Source: CAYWXV01 sp964462535
GTDB taxonomy: Bacteria; Bacteroidota; Ignavibacteria; OLB7
Length of the DNA stretch: 38,153 nt
Assembly (NCBI GenBank): GCA_964462535.1
Contig: CAYWXV010000026.1
Span: 1 to 38,153 of the forward strand
Direction of reading: 5' to 3'
Positions within the stretch are counted from its first letter, which is position 1. Each line of letters opens with the position of its first letter. Position numbers and translations under genes: made by a program. Shown here piece after piece: positions 1-9,723 of the stretch. The notes under the pieces were generated by a model, which was not told where the DNA came from, did not search any database, and saw only the letters and a program-made list of their open reading frames with translations.

Positions 1-1904
1 GTTTCGATCTTCGATCTGCGTCCCTGGGCGGTCTTGATCTTCTCTGGATGCTGATAGATCTCGGGATCGGCAAGCTCCTCTTCGACGCTCGATTTCTTCT
101 CCTCCAGATCCGAGATTCTCCCTTCTATCTTGTCAATCTTCTTCTTCAAATCCTTGGTCGCGGCATAGCGAGCGTTTCGGCGCTCGGCCTCTATTCGCTT
201 TCGGTCCTTCGCCGAGAGCCCGTCGTCCGCCCCATTGACTTTCTCGCCGCCAGTCCCCCTTACCGGGTCCTTCCGGAATGCGTCGTCGACAGTGGCAATC
301 TGCGCGCGGCGGAGGTAGTCATCGATGCCCCCTAGATGCTCCTTGATACCACCATGTCGAAACTCAACGCATTTCGAGACAATTCCCTCCAGAAAATCTC
401 GGTCGTGCGAGACGATAATCATCGATCCGTCAAAGCGCATCAAGGCCCCTTTCAGAATATCCTTGCTCGCCATGTCCAGGTGGTTCGTCGGCTCGTCAAA
501 AATCAGAAGGTTGACCGGCTCAAGCATGAGTTTTGCTAAAGCGAGCCGGGACTTTTCGCCACCGCTCAGAACACCGACCCGCTTGAACACGTCGTCATCG
601 TGGAAGAGGAACGCGCCAAGAAGTGAACGGAGCTTCAACCGGACATCGCCGACGGCAACCGCATCGAGCGTTTCCAGGACAGTCCGTTTGGGATCGAGCG
701 CCTCGGCCTGATGCTGCGCGAAATATCCGATGGAGACATTGTGCCCGATAATCATCTCCCCGTCGTACGATTCGATGCCGGCGATAATTCTGCTCAATGT
801 CGATTTCCCCTCACCATTCCGTCCCAGAAATGCGACTTTCTCCCCGCGCTCCAGCGCGAAATCGATCCCGCGGAGAACATGATTGTCACCGTACCGTTTG
901 TGAAGCCCCTTCAACTCGACGACCACTCGACCGCTTCGGGGTGCCGGCGGGAATCGAAAATGGACTGAAGCTTCATCGGCCTCGAGCGCATCAAGCCGAT
1001 CCATTCTCTCGAGCGCCTTAATGCGGGATTGCACCTGTCGCGCCTTTGTCGCTTTGTAGCGAAAGCGCTCGATGAATTTCTCCGTCTCCGCAATCTCCTT
1101 CTGTTGATTTGTGTAGGCTGCCTGATGCTGCTCACGCCGAGACTCACGCTCCTCCACATACTTCGCGTAATTCCCCGTGTAGGGAGTAAGACGCCGGAGG
1201 GAGAGTTCGAAGATGCGGTTGCAGACCCCGTCGAGAAAGGCTCTGTCGTGGGAGATCATCATGATGCTCCCCTGGTATCTCTTCAGGAAATCCTCCAACC
1301 AGACGAGCGATTCGATATCGAGGTGGTTGGTGGGTTCGTCGAGCATCAGGAGATCGGGCTGGCGGAGGAGGAGCTTGGCCAGCTCGATACGCATCTGCCA
1401 TCCGCCGGAGAAAACGCTGCACGGGCGCTCGAGGTCATCGGGCTCGAAACCAAGTCCCATCAGGACCTTGTCGACTTCACCGACTGCGGCGTATCCACGC
1501 ATCGACTCCAGGCGGTGCTGTAGTTCACCCAGGTCTTCGACGAGAGCGAGATAGTCGGCGGAGTCGTGACTCGCCTCCCACCGGGACATCTCGTCGGTTA
1601 CCTCCTCGACCTCGCGCTCCAACTGAAGCAATTCGCCGAACGCCTTCATCGCCTCTTCGCGAACGGAGAGATCACTTAGGACGACACCCTCCTGCGGGAG
1701 ATATCCAATCACGGAATGCCGTGTCTGGACCACGTTCCCCTCGTCCTTCTCCTGCTGACCAATCAGGATTCTCAGCAGAGTCGTCTTCCCAGCGCCGTTC
1801 GAGCCAACAAGGCCCACGCGATCGCCCGGGCTGATGGTGAACGTCACGTCCCTGAAAAGAACGTCGCCGCCGAAGCTGATACCTAGTCCATGAGCTGCAA
1901 TCAT
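1..1904 (-). CDS. ABC-F family ATP-binding protein (Uup/EttA-like), 3' end cut by window
   Basis: Cytoplasmic ABC-F ATPase, a family that acts on ribosomes rather than in transport. It reads open from ATG at 1904 to the left edge, about 634 residues with no stop, so the C terminus is missing. The first nucleotide-binding domain has Walker A GSNGAGKT (residues 34-41), signature FSGGW and Walker B LLMLDEPTNHLD. The second has Walker A GRNGEGKST, signature LSGGEKSR and LLIFDEPTNHLD. Between them is a charged helical linker, as in ABC-F proteins. There are no membrane segments. The tail is rich in Lys and Glu (KDLKKKIDKIEGRISDLEE) and looks like the C-terminal coiled coil of Uup. It is the last gene of the minus-strand block and has a near-adjacent TATATTTG promoter element. 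Family assignment is very likely; the exact subfamily is uncertain. Confidence 0.93.
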   Translation of the reverse strand, partial: MIAAHGLGISFGGDVLFRDVTFTISPGDRVGLVGSNGAGKTTLLRILIGQQEKDEGNVVQTRHSVIGYLPQEGVVLSDLSVREEAMKAFGELLQLEREVEEVTDEMSRWEASHDSADYLALVEDLGELQHRLESMRGYAAVGEVDKVLMGLGFEPDDLERPCSVFSGGWQMRIELAKLLLRQPDLLMLDEPTNHLDIESLVWLEDFLKRYQGSIMMISHDRAFLDGVCNRIFELSLRRLTPYTGNYAKYVEERESRREQHQAAYTNQQKEIAETEKFIERFRYKATKARQVQSRIKALERMDRLDALEADEASVHFRFPPAPRSGRVVVELKGLHKRYGDNHVLRGIDFALERGEKVAFLGRNGEGKSTLSRIIAGIESYDGEMIIGHNVSIGYFAQHQAEALDPKRTVLETLDAVAVGDVRLKLRSLLGAFLFHDDDVFKRVGVLSGGEKSRLALAKLMLEPVNLLIFDEPTNHLDMASKDILKGALMRFDGSMIIVSHDRDFLEGIVSKCVEFRHGGIKEHLGGIDDYLRRAQIATVDDAFRKDPVRGTGGEKVNGADDGLSAKDRKRIEAERRNARYAATKDLKKKIDKIEGRISDLEEKKSSVEEELADPEIYQHPEKIKTAQGRRSKIE

Positions 1905-1911
1905 AGGGACG

Positions 1912-1919
1912 CAAATATA
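1912..1919 (-). promoter_or_regulatory. Bacteroidota-type -7 element TATATTTG before the ABC-F gene
   Basis: On the minus strand TATATTTG lies 7 bases before the ATG at 1904. It matches the TAnnTTTG -7 consensus known from Bacteroidota. A start site a few bases downstream would give an almost leaderless mRNA. No convincing -33 TTG is visible at the usual distance, so this remains a candidate. Confidence 0.4.
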
Positions 1920-1980
1920 GGGAGTGGAGAATGGTATGAATGGGATTGGCGAATCGCAGTATGACGTTGTTGCACCGGTG

Positions 1981-2004
1981 CCAATCGCCTGTTTGTACGA
2001 TTGG
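1981..2004 (-). terminator. Hairpin just downstream of the vWA/WD40 gene
   Basis: Perfect 7-bp arms CCAATCG/CGATTGG enclose a 10-base loop and start 16 bases past the stop codon at 2021-2023. There is no run of T after it, so it could be a weak terminator or an mRNA-stabilising hairpin. Another GATTGGCGA copy at 1944-1952 could pair alternatively with the left arm. Confidence 0.35.
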
Positions 2005-2020
2005 CGATGTGCGCTGTCGG

Positions 2021-5000
2021 CTAGTCGCTGAAGAGGACTCTCAATTCATCGATGACGGTGGGGGTCGTCAGGCGGAGGACATATGAGCCGTTGGGAAGCC
2101 CGGTTCTGTCAAGCGCAATCGAGTGGCGCCCGGGTGCGCCCGCACCATCGAAGATGCTCCTCACATTCCTTCCGCCAAGATCGTAGAGATCCATGCGAGT
2201 GGGCCCATCCTCGGCAAGCCGATATTCCACCAGTGACGTGGTGGTCACCGGGTTGGGAACGATCGAGATAATTCCCGCGTCGCCAACGTCACGAATCAGA
2301 CGTTGAGGCCCCAGGGAGCAAAGATCAGTGAGATCGAATGATCCCCCGTGGGCAGTCACCGTCGGCGCGCAGTCTACATTCCACGACACGTGATCGAGAC
2401 TGATGGCACCGCCAATCGTGTCTCCCAGCGCGACGATGAACGGGATCGTGGCAACCGTGTCAGACGCGCCATCCCACTCACCGGCGACTTCCACGATGCG
2501 CTGGTCGCCAACGTCGTATGTGCGGTGTGATTCGATGGGAATCAGCAATGTGCGGTGGAGTCGAATTCTGATCGTGTAGGCGATCGCCTGGCCAGGCTTC
2601 GCCCCGTCGTAGAGAACCGGAAACTCGATACGCGATCCAGCGCCCCCTCTTGCCGATCCAATCGTCATACTCCCGGAATCGGGCTCACACATTGCCTGAC
2701 CGACCGCCATGATCGAACCAAGCGATCGACCGGTGCTGTCGCGGAGTGTGATGCGGGTCGTTGTTCGCCCCGAAACAGCAGGCTGGAACCGAATGGTCGT
2801 GCTCGTCGATGCACCGGGCATCAGTACAATTGGGGTGAATCCTCGTTGTGCGAAGTGGGTGCTATCGGGGCCCTCCACATCGACGAAATCGACTTGAGTG
2901 GGGCGGAAGGAGATGTTCTGGACCGTCGCCTGCAGATCGCGCCACGAACCGATGGGAAGTGTTCCAAAGTCGAGCGGATCGGGCTCGAAGCGTATTGCCG
3001 AGTCGATGCCAATCCCCGTCAGTTCCGTCTCCTGACTCCATTCACCCGAAACGACGCGAACCACAGCACGCCGTTGATCGGCGACGAGCGGTACAAAACG
3101 GAGCTCGATGGCGCGACATTCGCCGGGTGGAACCTCACCCCCCTCTGACCCGCGAACAATTCCGAACTCGGCTGAGTCGCCACTCGCAATGATGATGGTG
3201 TCGATTCGGAGTGGGAACTCGCCACCGTTGCATACCCAGAAGGCGACGGTCGAATCGTATGCAGTGCCAACCAGGTGTGGCCCGAAGTCAACAGGGGTCA
3301 ATTGGACGTTCGGACCGACGATCGCCCAGAGGGAATCTGAGACATCGGATGCAACTCTCCCGCCGGCAAGGTCCCATAAGCGGGCCGTGTTATCGAAGCT
3401 GGCCGAGGCCAGACGATCTCCGTCCGGTGACAGGGAAAGCGCAGTAACGTCAGCCGTGTGTCCCCTCAGCTCACGTGCGAGCGCACCATTCAGGACAAGC
3501 CGAAACCGTATGACGCCGTCGGTCTCCCCATCGATGACCATGCTGCCATCGGACGTGAACGCCAACGCATTGACCGGACGACCGACATTCCAGAGGGCAA
3601 CGGAGTCCCCTCCAGGCACACTCCACAGTCTTATGGTGCCATCGTAGGAACCGGTTGCGATCAACGTCCCGTCGGGGTTGAACGCAACCGCATCGACGCG
3701 CTGCTTGTGTCCCTTCAGGAATCTGGCAGGCGTGCGATCGGGCATCTTCCATAGAAGTGCATCACCGTCGTACGAGCCGGTCGCCAGCCATGCACCATCG
3801 CGGGAGAACGCCACTGCGAACATTCGATCGGTATGAGCCCCAAGGCAGTCGATCAACGACCCGTCGGGCTTCCAGAAGCACGTCCAGTAGCCGAACGTCC
3901 CGGTTGCGATAACACTTCCGTCGGGGCTGTACCTGGCGGTGTTCGGGATCGCGTACGTACTCACCAGGCGAAGCGGTGTAGTCGGGTTTCCAAGATTCCA
4001 GATTCGATCATCGAGATCCCCGGTGCCGACAAGAAGGCTCCCACCGTCAGGACTGAAGTCGACGGAGTAGATTCCCCTCTCGTGGTCCGGGAGTGAAAGG
4101 AGAGCCGCTCCATCGGTCGCGCTCCATATTCGAGCCACGTTGTCAATACCACCCGTCGCAACCAGAGAACCGTCGGGGCTGAAGTCGACATCGCGCAGCG
4201 CGCTAATGTGACCGCGAAGCACGATAACGCTATCGAGGCCACGCGTCCCGTACGCGACTACACGCGCAACGCAACTATCGGACGGGCGGACGGCGCGCCA
4301 ACGGTGGGAGAGCCCGCTGACCGAATCAGCGACGATAGCCCACGTCCCTCCCGCGTCATAGCTCATCTCCAGTCGCACGAGTTCATTGGGGAGGATTCCT
4401 GACCAGCGGAATTCGACGGTGTCCCCAAGAGCATAGCGCTCGCCTCCGTTTGGCGCGTCCAATCGAAGCGCGGACCGTGGAGCATCCTCACCCCGCACCC
4501 GGACAATGATGGACGCGGAATCACACATTGTTCCATGGAGTTTGATCTCACCGAAGAGAACGGGCGATCCATTGCCGATGCCGCGGACCGTAAGAGTTCG
4601 CTTCGTTCCGTTGGCGACACTAATCGGCAAACGGTCTACCAGGGAAAACAGCGCATCCCTTGACGACCATCGTTCAATGACGACGTCGCTTCCCCGGGCC
4701 TCCACTTCGAATGTCCCATTCCCCGTGGATCCAAGGGGTATCACACCGAGATCCAAACCCCGCGGAGTTGCTATCAGTGCGGGAACGAAGCGCTGTTCGA
4801 GCACGTAGCGGGCTCCGGCCGATCGATTGTCGACGCTGTCGACAATGAGAATCTCACGAACCGTATTGCAGTCAGCCTGGCTCTCCCAGACAAGCGTGCA
4901 TGGCTCTCTCCCCTGCGCATCGCGGAGGATCGCGAGATAGACGTCGCGAAGTTCATCCGCCGAGGCGATGCGTTCGAACCATGCCCCACCTGTTTCCGTG

Positions 5001-5671
5001 GCCAGCCGCCGGAGAAGCGGGGGCATGGTCAAATCAAGGGCAATCGTATAGACTCGGACGTTGGCGTCACGTGCGGCGGCGAGGATGGCCGGCTCCGATC
5101 CCCCGCCCTGACCATCAGTCAGGAAGATGAGCACTCGCCTTCCGGTCCCCGTGGAGGCAACGGTGATGCCTCCGGCAAAGGGATCGATGAGCCCGGCATC
5201 GTAGCTTGTCCCGCCATCTGGCGAAAGCCGGTCGACCGCGGCATGAAGTGCCGTCGGTTCGACCGTGAAATCTCGGTTCAGGTAGGCTCGATCACTGAAG
5301 CTCGTGATCGCACAGCGTGATGGCCCCAGGTCTAGTTCGTCGATCCAAAGATGTGCGGCAGCCCGCGCCATCGCGATATGGTCGCCCCCCATCGAACTCG
5401 AAACATCTATTGTCAGCACTGACGCGATCGGAACGGGGGGAGCGGGGTCGGGGCAATCGACCCTGAGGATCCGGCATTCCACACCGTTCTCAAACAGGTG
5501 TAGTGAAGAGAGTTCTGGACGTGGTAGTGAATCAACGGTGAAGAGATTGCCAGAGATCCGTGGGAAGGAAGCGAGGTCGATATTGGTTACGACAAGCGAT
5601 CGCTGCCCAAACGACGGCGACAGCGGTATGAGCACGAGAACGATGAAAGCAGCGATGGAACAAACACGCAT
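2021..5671 (-). CDS. Secreted vWA / WD40 repeat protein with T9SS C-terminal domain
   Basis: Probable surface or secreted protein of 1216 residues. I chose the ATG at 5671 because it begins a clear signal peptide (MRVCSIAAFIVLVLIPLSPSFGQ split around residue 23); an upstream ATG at 5794 would add 41 non-hydrophobic residues. Domain order: a von Willebrand A domain with MIDAS motif DVSSS (residues 89-93) and LTDGQG; an Ig-like/choice-of-anchor segment; seven WD40 blades with repeated FSPDG and RLW/RIW motifs starting near LRGHISALRDVDFSPDG; two more choice-of-anchor-like Ig domains with DFG motifs; and a C-terminal PNP-containing sorting domain ending RLTTPTVIDELRVLFSD. The sorting domain implies export by T9SS. 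Mixing a metal-dependent adhesion-type fold with a beta-propeller suggests a binding or scaffold role, but no enzyme activity can be read. Confidence 0.85.
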   Translation of the reverse strand: MRVCSIAAFIVLVLIPLSPSFGQRSLVVTNIDLASFPRISGNLFTVDSLPRPELSSLHLFENGVECRILRVDCPDPAPPVPIASVLTIDVSSSMGGDHIAMARAAAHLWIDELDLGPSRCAITSFSDRAYLNRDFTVEPTALHAAVDRLSPDGGTSYDAGLIDPFAGGITVASTGTGRRVLIFLTDGQGGGSEPAILAAARDANVRVYTIALDLTMPPLLRRLATETGGAWFERIASADELRDVYLAILRDAQGREPCTLVWESQADCNTVREILIVDSVDNRSAGARYVLEQRFVPALIATPRGLDLGVIPLGSTGNGTFEVEARGSDVVIERWSSRDALFSLVDRLPISVANGTKRTLTVRGIGNGSPVLFGEIKLHGTMCDSASIIVRVRGEDAPRSALRLDAPNGGERYALGDTVEFRWSGILPNELVRLEMSYDAGGTWAIVADSVSGLSHRWRAVRPSDSCVARVVAYGTRGLDSVIVLRGHISALRDVDFSPDGSLVATGGIDNVARIWSATDGAALLSLPDHERGIYSVDFSPDGGSLLVGTGDLDDRIWNLGNPTTPLRLVSTYAIPNTARYSPDGSVIATGTFGYWTCFWKPDGSLIDCLGAHTDRMFAVAFSRDGAWLATGSYDGDALLWKMPDRTPARFLKGHKQRVDAVAFNPDGTLIATGSYDGTIRLWSVPGGDSVALWNVGRPVNALAFTSDGSMVIDGETDGVIRFRLVLNGALARELRGHTADVTALSLSPDGDRLASASFDNTARLWDLAGGRVASDVSDSLWAIVGPNVQLTPVDFGPHLVGTAYDSTVAFWVCNGGEFPLRIDTIIIASGDSAEFGIVRGSEGGEVPPGECRAIELRFVPLVADQRRAVVRVVSGEWSQETELTGIGIDSAIRFEPDPLDFGTLPIGSWRDLQATVQNISFRPTQVDFVDVEGPDSTHFAQRGFTPIVLMPGASTSTTIRFQPAVSGRTTTRITLRDSTGRSLGSIMAVGQAMCEPDSGSMTIGSARGGAGSRIEFPVLYDGAKPGQAIAYTIRIRLHRTLLIPIESHRTYDVGDQRIVEVAGEWDGASDTVATIPFIVALGDTIGGAISLDHVSWNVDCAPTVTAHGGSFDLTDLCSLGPQRLIRDVGDAGIISIVPNPVTTTSLVEYRLAEDGPTRMDLYDLGGRNVRSIFDGAGAPGRHSIALDRTGLPNGSYVLRLTTPTVIDELRVLFSD

Positions 5672-5820
5672 CGAATGGAATATGTGGGGATCAGCCGAAA
5701 GATGTAAGTGAATTGATTCGCTGAGTGGAAATGAGTCGGGGGATGCCTTCATCAGGACATCCCCCGTCTCGTTCATTCGCGTGCACGAACCCATGATGCA
5801 CGTCGCGCCCGCGAAATCAC

Positions 5821-8160
5821 CTATCGCACGACCTTCATGGGTAGGACGCGCACTCCGCCATCAGCCGCGACTCGACACCCATAGGTCCCTGGTGGTAGCG
5901 CCGCCGCGTCGATAACGAGATCGTTGTCACCGTCACTCAAGTCCTGCTCGATCCTCACACCTGTTTCCCTCCCACGAACATCAACGACCTCTATCACAAC
6001 GTGTCCGGGCCGCGCCAGTGTGAATTTGAGATGTGTCGTGCCCGAGGTGGGGTTCGGGGCGAGCGTCCACACTTCCGATCCAGATGTGCCCGCCTCAAGC
6101 GACGCCGCGTCCAGTTCGAGCATCGCTCCCCAGATGTTCAGTACGCCATACCCCCAGGCATAATTCGGCACGAAGCCCGGGTACGGATGGATTGCCGACG
6201 AACTGAGGATCGTCATGACTCCATCATAGTCAAGGTTTGGATTTCGCTGAAGGAGAAGCGCGATCGCACCAGTGACGTGGGGGGCGGCCATGCTCGTCCC
6301 TTCCAGTTTCTGGTAGTCCGGCAGTCCCAACGGCACGCTCGACGCAGGCACGACACCTGGACCTCGCTCGGCGCCAATTGAGAGGTCGTGGGAACGAGCA
6401 GAGAAAATCGCCTCACCCGGTGCCGTTATCTCCGGCTTGTTGCGGAGATCGCGTGTCGGACCTATGCTGCTGAAACAACTGAGCGAGCCGACCTCGGCGA
6501 TCCCGACACCGCTACACAGATTGTCCTGAATTTCAGGGAGTCCAAGAACGTCAACCCAGGCGTTCTTCGTCACGCACGACGCCACAGCAATCACCTTCTT
6601 CGAAGAGGCTGGTATCCCGAGGGTCATGGTGTTGTCGCCAGGGAGGACTCCAACGATCCCGAAGTCACTGGCGGAGAACTCGGATTGAAATGCCCAGGCG
6701 TCAAATCGCCCCGCTCCCCCCAGGAACACGGACCACAGAATGTTCTCCGGAGCTGCAGCACCATCTGCGTTATCGATTACCACTGCGATCACGGATGACC
6801 CGGACTCAGGGTCGTTGGTCATCGATGCATCGATCGTGATGCGACCGAGAAGAACACCCCCCACGACCAACGGTTGCTGTTCCACCTTGTTCCCTGGACT
6901 CACGTACGGAGTGAGGTATGCGAGCGGCGCATACGTCAGAGGATCGCGCGCAACGACCGTCGCGGTGATTCCCGGACCATCGTAGTAGATGAGCATGCCT
7001 CCAAGTGGTGCTTGGAGTCCGAATGGGATATCTGCCGCCTGTCCGCTTAGGAGCGTCGCACCGGCGTGAATAAGTTTCGATCCCTCGTTGCCGGCGGCTG
7101 CCACGATGATCCTTCCGGGTCCGGTAAGTGCGGTCAACGCTCTCTCGTAGAGACTCCTTCCGTCGTGCCCTCCCGCATGACCACCAAGGCTAAGGTTGAT
7201 CACGGCAGGACGTCCCAACTCCGTCGCGCGCTGGAAGATGTATTTGCATCCATCGATGACATCGTCACTGGTGAATCCTCCGTTTCCGTCGGCTGCACGC
7301 GTGCCGTGTACGATGATCAAGTCGGCCTCGGGCGCAATGCCGGTATTGATTCCGTCGGACGACGCGCCGTTACCTGCGGCGATGCCGGCGACGTGCGTCC
7401 CGTGTCCCTGTCCGTCCATCTGGGTGCAGACCCCGGCATTGATGTCGCTTGCGGTGTACTCGCGACCGTGATCGAATCCGGCTGGAGTGGGACCGTTCTT
7501 GTCGGAGACATCCCACATGTAGAGGATCCGCGTCCGCCCGGTAGCATCCTGGAAATCACGATGGTCCTCATCGATACCCGAATCGACGATTCCGACGATC
7601 ACCCCCTTTCCCGTGTACGGGCGGTTCAGACCATAGCCGACCTGCACTCTGTCGGCGCCGATTGCAGCACGACTCCGATCGAGCATTGACGGCGTGAATT
7701 CGACGCCGCCATCGATCGATCTCACGTCCCGCGAGTCAGCCAGTTCACCGAAGCGTGACAGAGGAATTCGCACAGTCGCGATGTCTTCGGCCAGCCAATC
7801 GAATCGCCCCCCCAGCCGCTGCACCAGCCCACTCGTGGCTGGCACGTCGGTGGTTGAGATAATCACGCGGATCATCATGTCAGGACCGATCGCTGTTCCC
7901 GGCGCGGCCAGGGCGGAACGACCGGGACCCTTCCCCTGCTGCTGTTCTTCGATCGCATGAGTGAGGCGAGACAGTTCAACCCGTAGTGTCGGTTGAATCT
8001 TCGCGTCGGTCGTCGATGCGACCATGGGAGCCACGGAGACCGCAACCCCGGCACCGCTGGTCGCCGGTCTCGGTGGTTCCAGTGAATTAGTGGACTGCGC
8101 CTGCGCGGCGCTGACCACGATCGCCGCAATGGCGATGGAGAGGTAGATGTGCTTTCTCAT
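5821..8160 (-). CDS. Subtilisin-like (S8) serine protease with T9SS C-terminal domain
   Basis: Secreted endopeptidase of 779 residues. The start at 8160 opens the signal peptide MRKHIYLSIAIAAIVVSAAQAQ; an ATG 14 codons upstream is less likely. A propeptide-like region (about 60-165) precedes the peptidase S8 domain. The catalytic triad is visible: Asp193 in IVDSGID, His253 in GQGHGTHVAG, and Ser623 in EGTSMAAPH. A long insertion between His and Ser holds a PA-like or jelly-roll segment. The C terminus (about residues 700-779) has PNP (APNPTSG) and ends LPMKVVR, like a T9SS type-A sorting domain. It sits between the PD40-OmpA gene (57 bp upstream) and the vWA/WD40 gene (149 bp downstream), all on the same strand. 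The substrate is unknown. Confidence 0.93.
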   Translation of the reverse strand: MRKHIYLSIAIAAIVVSAAQAQSTNSLEPPRPATSGAGVAVSVAPMVASTTDAKIQPTLRVELSRLTHAIEEQQQGKGPGRSALAAPGTAIGPDMMIRVIISTTDVPATSGLVQRLGGRFDWLAEDIATVRIPLSRFGELADSRDVRSIDGGVEFTPSMLDRSRAAIGADRVQVGYGLNRPYTGKGVIVGIVDSGIDEDHRDFQDATGRTRILYMWDVSDKNGPTPAGFDHGREYTASDINAGVCTQMDGQGHGTHVAGIAAGNGASSDGINTGIAPEADLIIVHGTRAADGNGGFTSDDVIDGCKYIFQRATELGRPAVINLSLGGHAGGHDGRSLYERALTALTGPGRIIVAAAGNEGSKLIHAGATLLSGQAADIPFGLQAPLGGMLIYYDGPGITATVVARDPLTYAPLAYLTPYVSPGNKVEQQPLVVGGVLLGRITIDASMTNDPESGSSVIAVVIDNADGAAAPENILWSVFLGGAGRFDAWAFQSEFSASDFGIVGVLPGDNTMTLGIPASSKKVIAVASCVTKNAWVDVLGLPEIQDNLCSGVGIAEVGSLSCFSSIGPTRDLRNKPEITAPGEAIFSARSHDLSIGAERGPGVVPASSVPLGLPDYQKLEGTSMAAPHVTGAIALLLQRNPNLDYDGVMTILSSSAIHPYPGFVPNYAWGYGVLNIWGAMLELDAASLEAGTSGSEVWTLAPNPTSGTTHLKFTLARPGHVVIEVVDVRGRETGVRIEQDLSDGDNDLVIDAAALPPGTYGCRVAADGGVRVLPMKVVR

Positions 8161-8217
8161 GGTGATTGGATGTAGGATTATCGATCGATTTCGTATTGCC
8201 ATGGTTGGTCCGCCAGA

Positions 8218-9684
8218 CTACGGAAGCACCTTCATTTCGACTCTGCGATTTCGTGCGCGAGCCTCATCCGTCTGAGCGGGTATCAGTGGCTTTCGCTTGC
8301 CCAGTCCGGTTGTCTTCACTCGATTCGCGTCTATTCCGGCGTCGTTCAAGTAGGCGCGCACCGCACCAGCTCGGCGCGCTGACAGGTCGTCGTTGTACGA
8401 GTCGGAACCGACGTCGTCCGTGTGTCCTTCCAGTAGTATTCTAAGCCCCGATTCTTCCCGCATCAACTCGACGAGTCGCTCCAGTTCAGGTCGCGATTCA
8501 TCCTTCAGCTGGTCGCTGTCGAAGTCGAAGAAGACGAGTAGTGTACCCCGCCCCTGCGCAAGAGGAGTAAGCTGAATATCTCGCGACAGGTCGGCTCCCC
8601 CCTTCTCTACGGGAACATCATACCGCTCGCTATAGAAGAGATATCCGGGGGTGGTGGCAGTTATGGAGTAGGAGTGCCCGGACGGTAGCGCGACCGCATA
8701 CTCACCGGTTTCGTCGTCGCTGCGAAGCCGTGCTGTTTCGCGACCCGTCGTTAGGTCCGTGATGACGATCGTGGCCCCCAATGGGCGTGTGCTGAGAGCG
8801 TCGGTCACTATACCGCTGACGGCCACTACCGGCTCCGAGGGGAACGGGTTTGGTACGGCGATGAAGATGTCCATCCCCCCGCGGCCTGGTCGGTCGCTGG
8901 AGAAGTAGGCGTGCTTTGAGTTTGGGATGACCGTGTAGAAGAGTTCGTTCGAGGCTGAATTGATGGGCGTTCCAAGGTTGCGGCCCGATCCAAATCCAGT
9001 GCCAGCGCGGCGCGCCACGTATAGATCGTATCCCCCCAGTCCCCCCGGTTGATCGCTGGCGTAAAAGAGAGTCACTCCATCGGCAGCGATCCTGGGCGCC
9101 ATTTCGTTGAACTCGGTGTTGAGTTCGTACACAGGCTGCGCTGTCGTCCATCTACCCTGCTCGAGACGCGACACATAGATGTCGACGCCCCCCCGGCCAC
9201 CCGACCTGTCACTGGCGAAGTAGAGCGTTCGGCCGTCGGGTGTCAGCGTCGGGTGGGAGTCCCAACCAGCCGAGTTGACGGCCGCACCAAGATTTGTAAT
9301 CTCACTCCACTCTCCCTTGACGCGTCTGGCCGAATAGAGATCTGTCCTTCCCTGGCCATCGACTGGATTGTCAAGCGATGCGAAGACCATAAACTGACCG
9401 TCCGGTGTAACCGCTGGACACCCGTTCTGATCTCCCCCGTTCACCCCCGACTCTTTGTCGGTCGACGATGCCCAACCTGCGGGCGAGCGCTCGACCGACT
9501 CAATAGTATTTGCATCTCCGCCGTTGTCGACTGTCAGATACATGGTGCGCCCGCTTCGGGCAAGAACCGGAGCGAAGTCGTCGTGCGATGTGTTGAACTC
9601 GACCGGGAGTATCTCGACCTTTTGGGCAACGGTAGTCCCGACGGCAAGAAGGCCTATGACGAGTGCTGTAGCTAGGCGTGTCAT
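8218..9684 (-). CDS. PD40 beta-propeller / OmpA-like peptidoglycan-binding protein (PorE-like)
   Basis: Exported periplasmic or outer-membrane-associated protein, 488 residues. Signal peptide MTRLATALVIGLLAVGTTVAQ. Residues about 30-280 contain WD40-like PD40 repeats with the motifs LTPDGRTLYFASDR, VTPDGQFMVFAS and YFSSDRPG. Next is a carboxypeptidase-regulatory-like beta-sandwich (VSGIVTDALSTRPLGATIVI). The end (about 383-488) is an OmpA C-terminal domain with FFDFDSDQL, EGHTDDVGS, LSARRAGAV and RNRRVEMKV, which should bind peptidoglycan. The order PD40, CarboxypepD_reg, OmpA matches PorE of the T9SS, though the TPR region usual in PorE is not evident. AGAGGAAA 8 bases before ATG could be a ribosome site. 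It lies 39 bp after a barrel gene and before a T9SS protease, so a T9SS-linked role is plausible but not shown. Confidence 0.85.
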   Translation of the reverse strand: MTRLATALVIGLLAVGTTVAQKVEILPVEFNTSHDDFAPVLARSGRTMYLTVDNGGDANTIESVERSPAGWASSTDKESGVNGGDQNGCPAVTPDGQFMVFASLDNPVDGQGRTDLYSARRVKGEWSEITNLGAAVNSAGWDSHPTLTPDGRTLYFASDRSGGRGGVDIYVSRLEQGRWTTAQPVYELNTEFNEMAPRIAADGVTLFYASDQPGGLGGYDLYVARRAGTGFGSGRNLGTPINSASNELFYTVIPNSKHAYFSSDRPGRGGMDIFIAVPNPFPSEPVVAVSGIVTDALSTRPLGATIVITDLTTGRETARLRSDDETGEYAVALPSGHSYSITATTPGYLFYSERYDVPVEKGGADLSRDIQLTPLAQGRGTLLVFFDFDSDQLKDESRPELERLVELMREESGLRILLEGHTDDVGSDSYNDDLSARRAGAVRAYLNDAGIDANRVKTTGLGKRKPLIPAQTDEARARNRRVEMKVLP

Positions 9685-9723
9685 GGATATTTCCTCTGTT
9701 TCAGACGTGTTTCGGTTGCTGGA

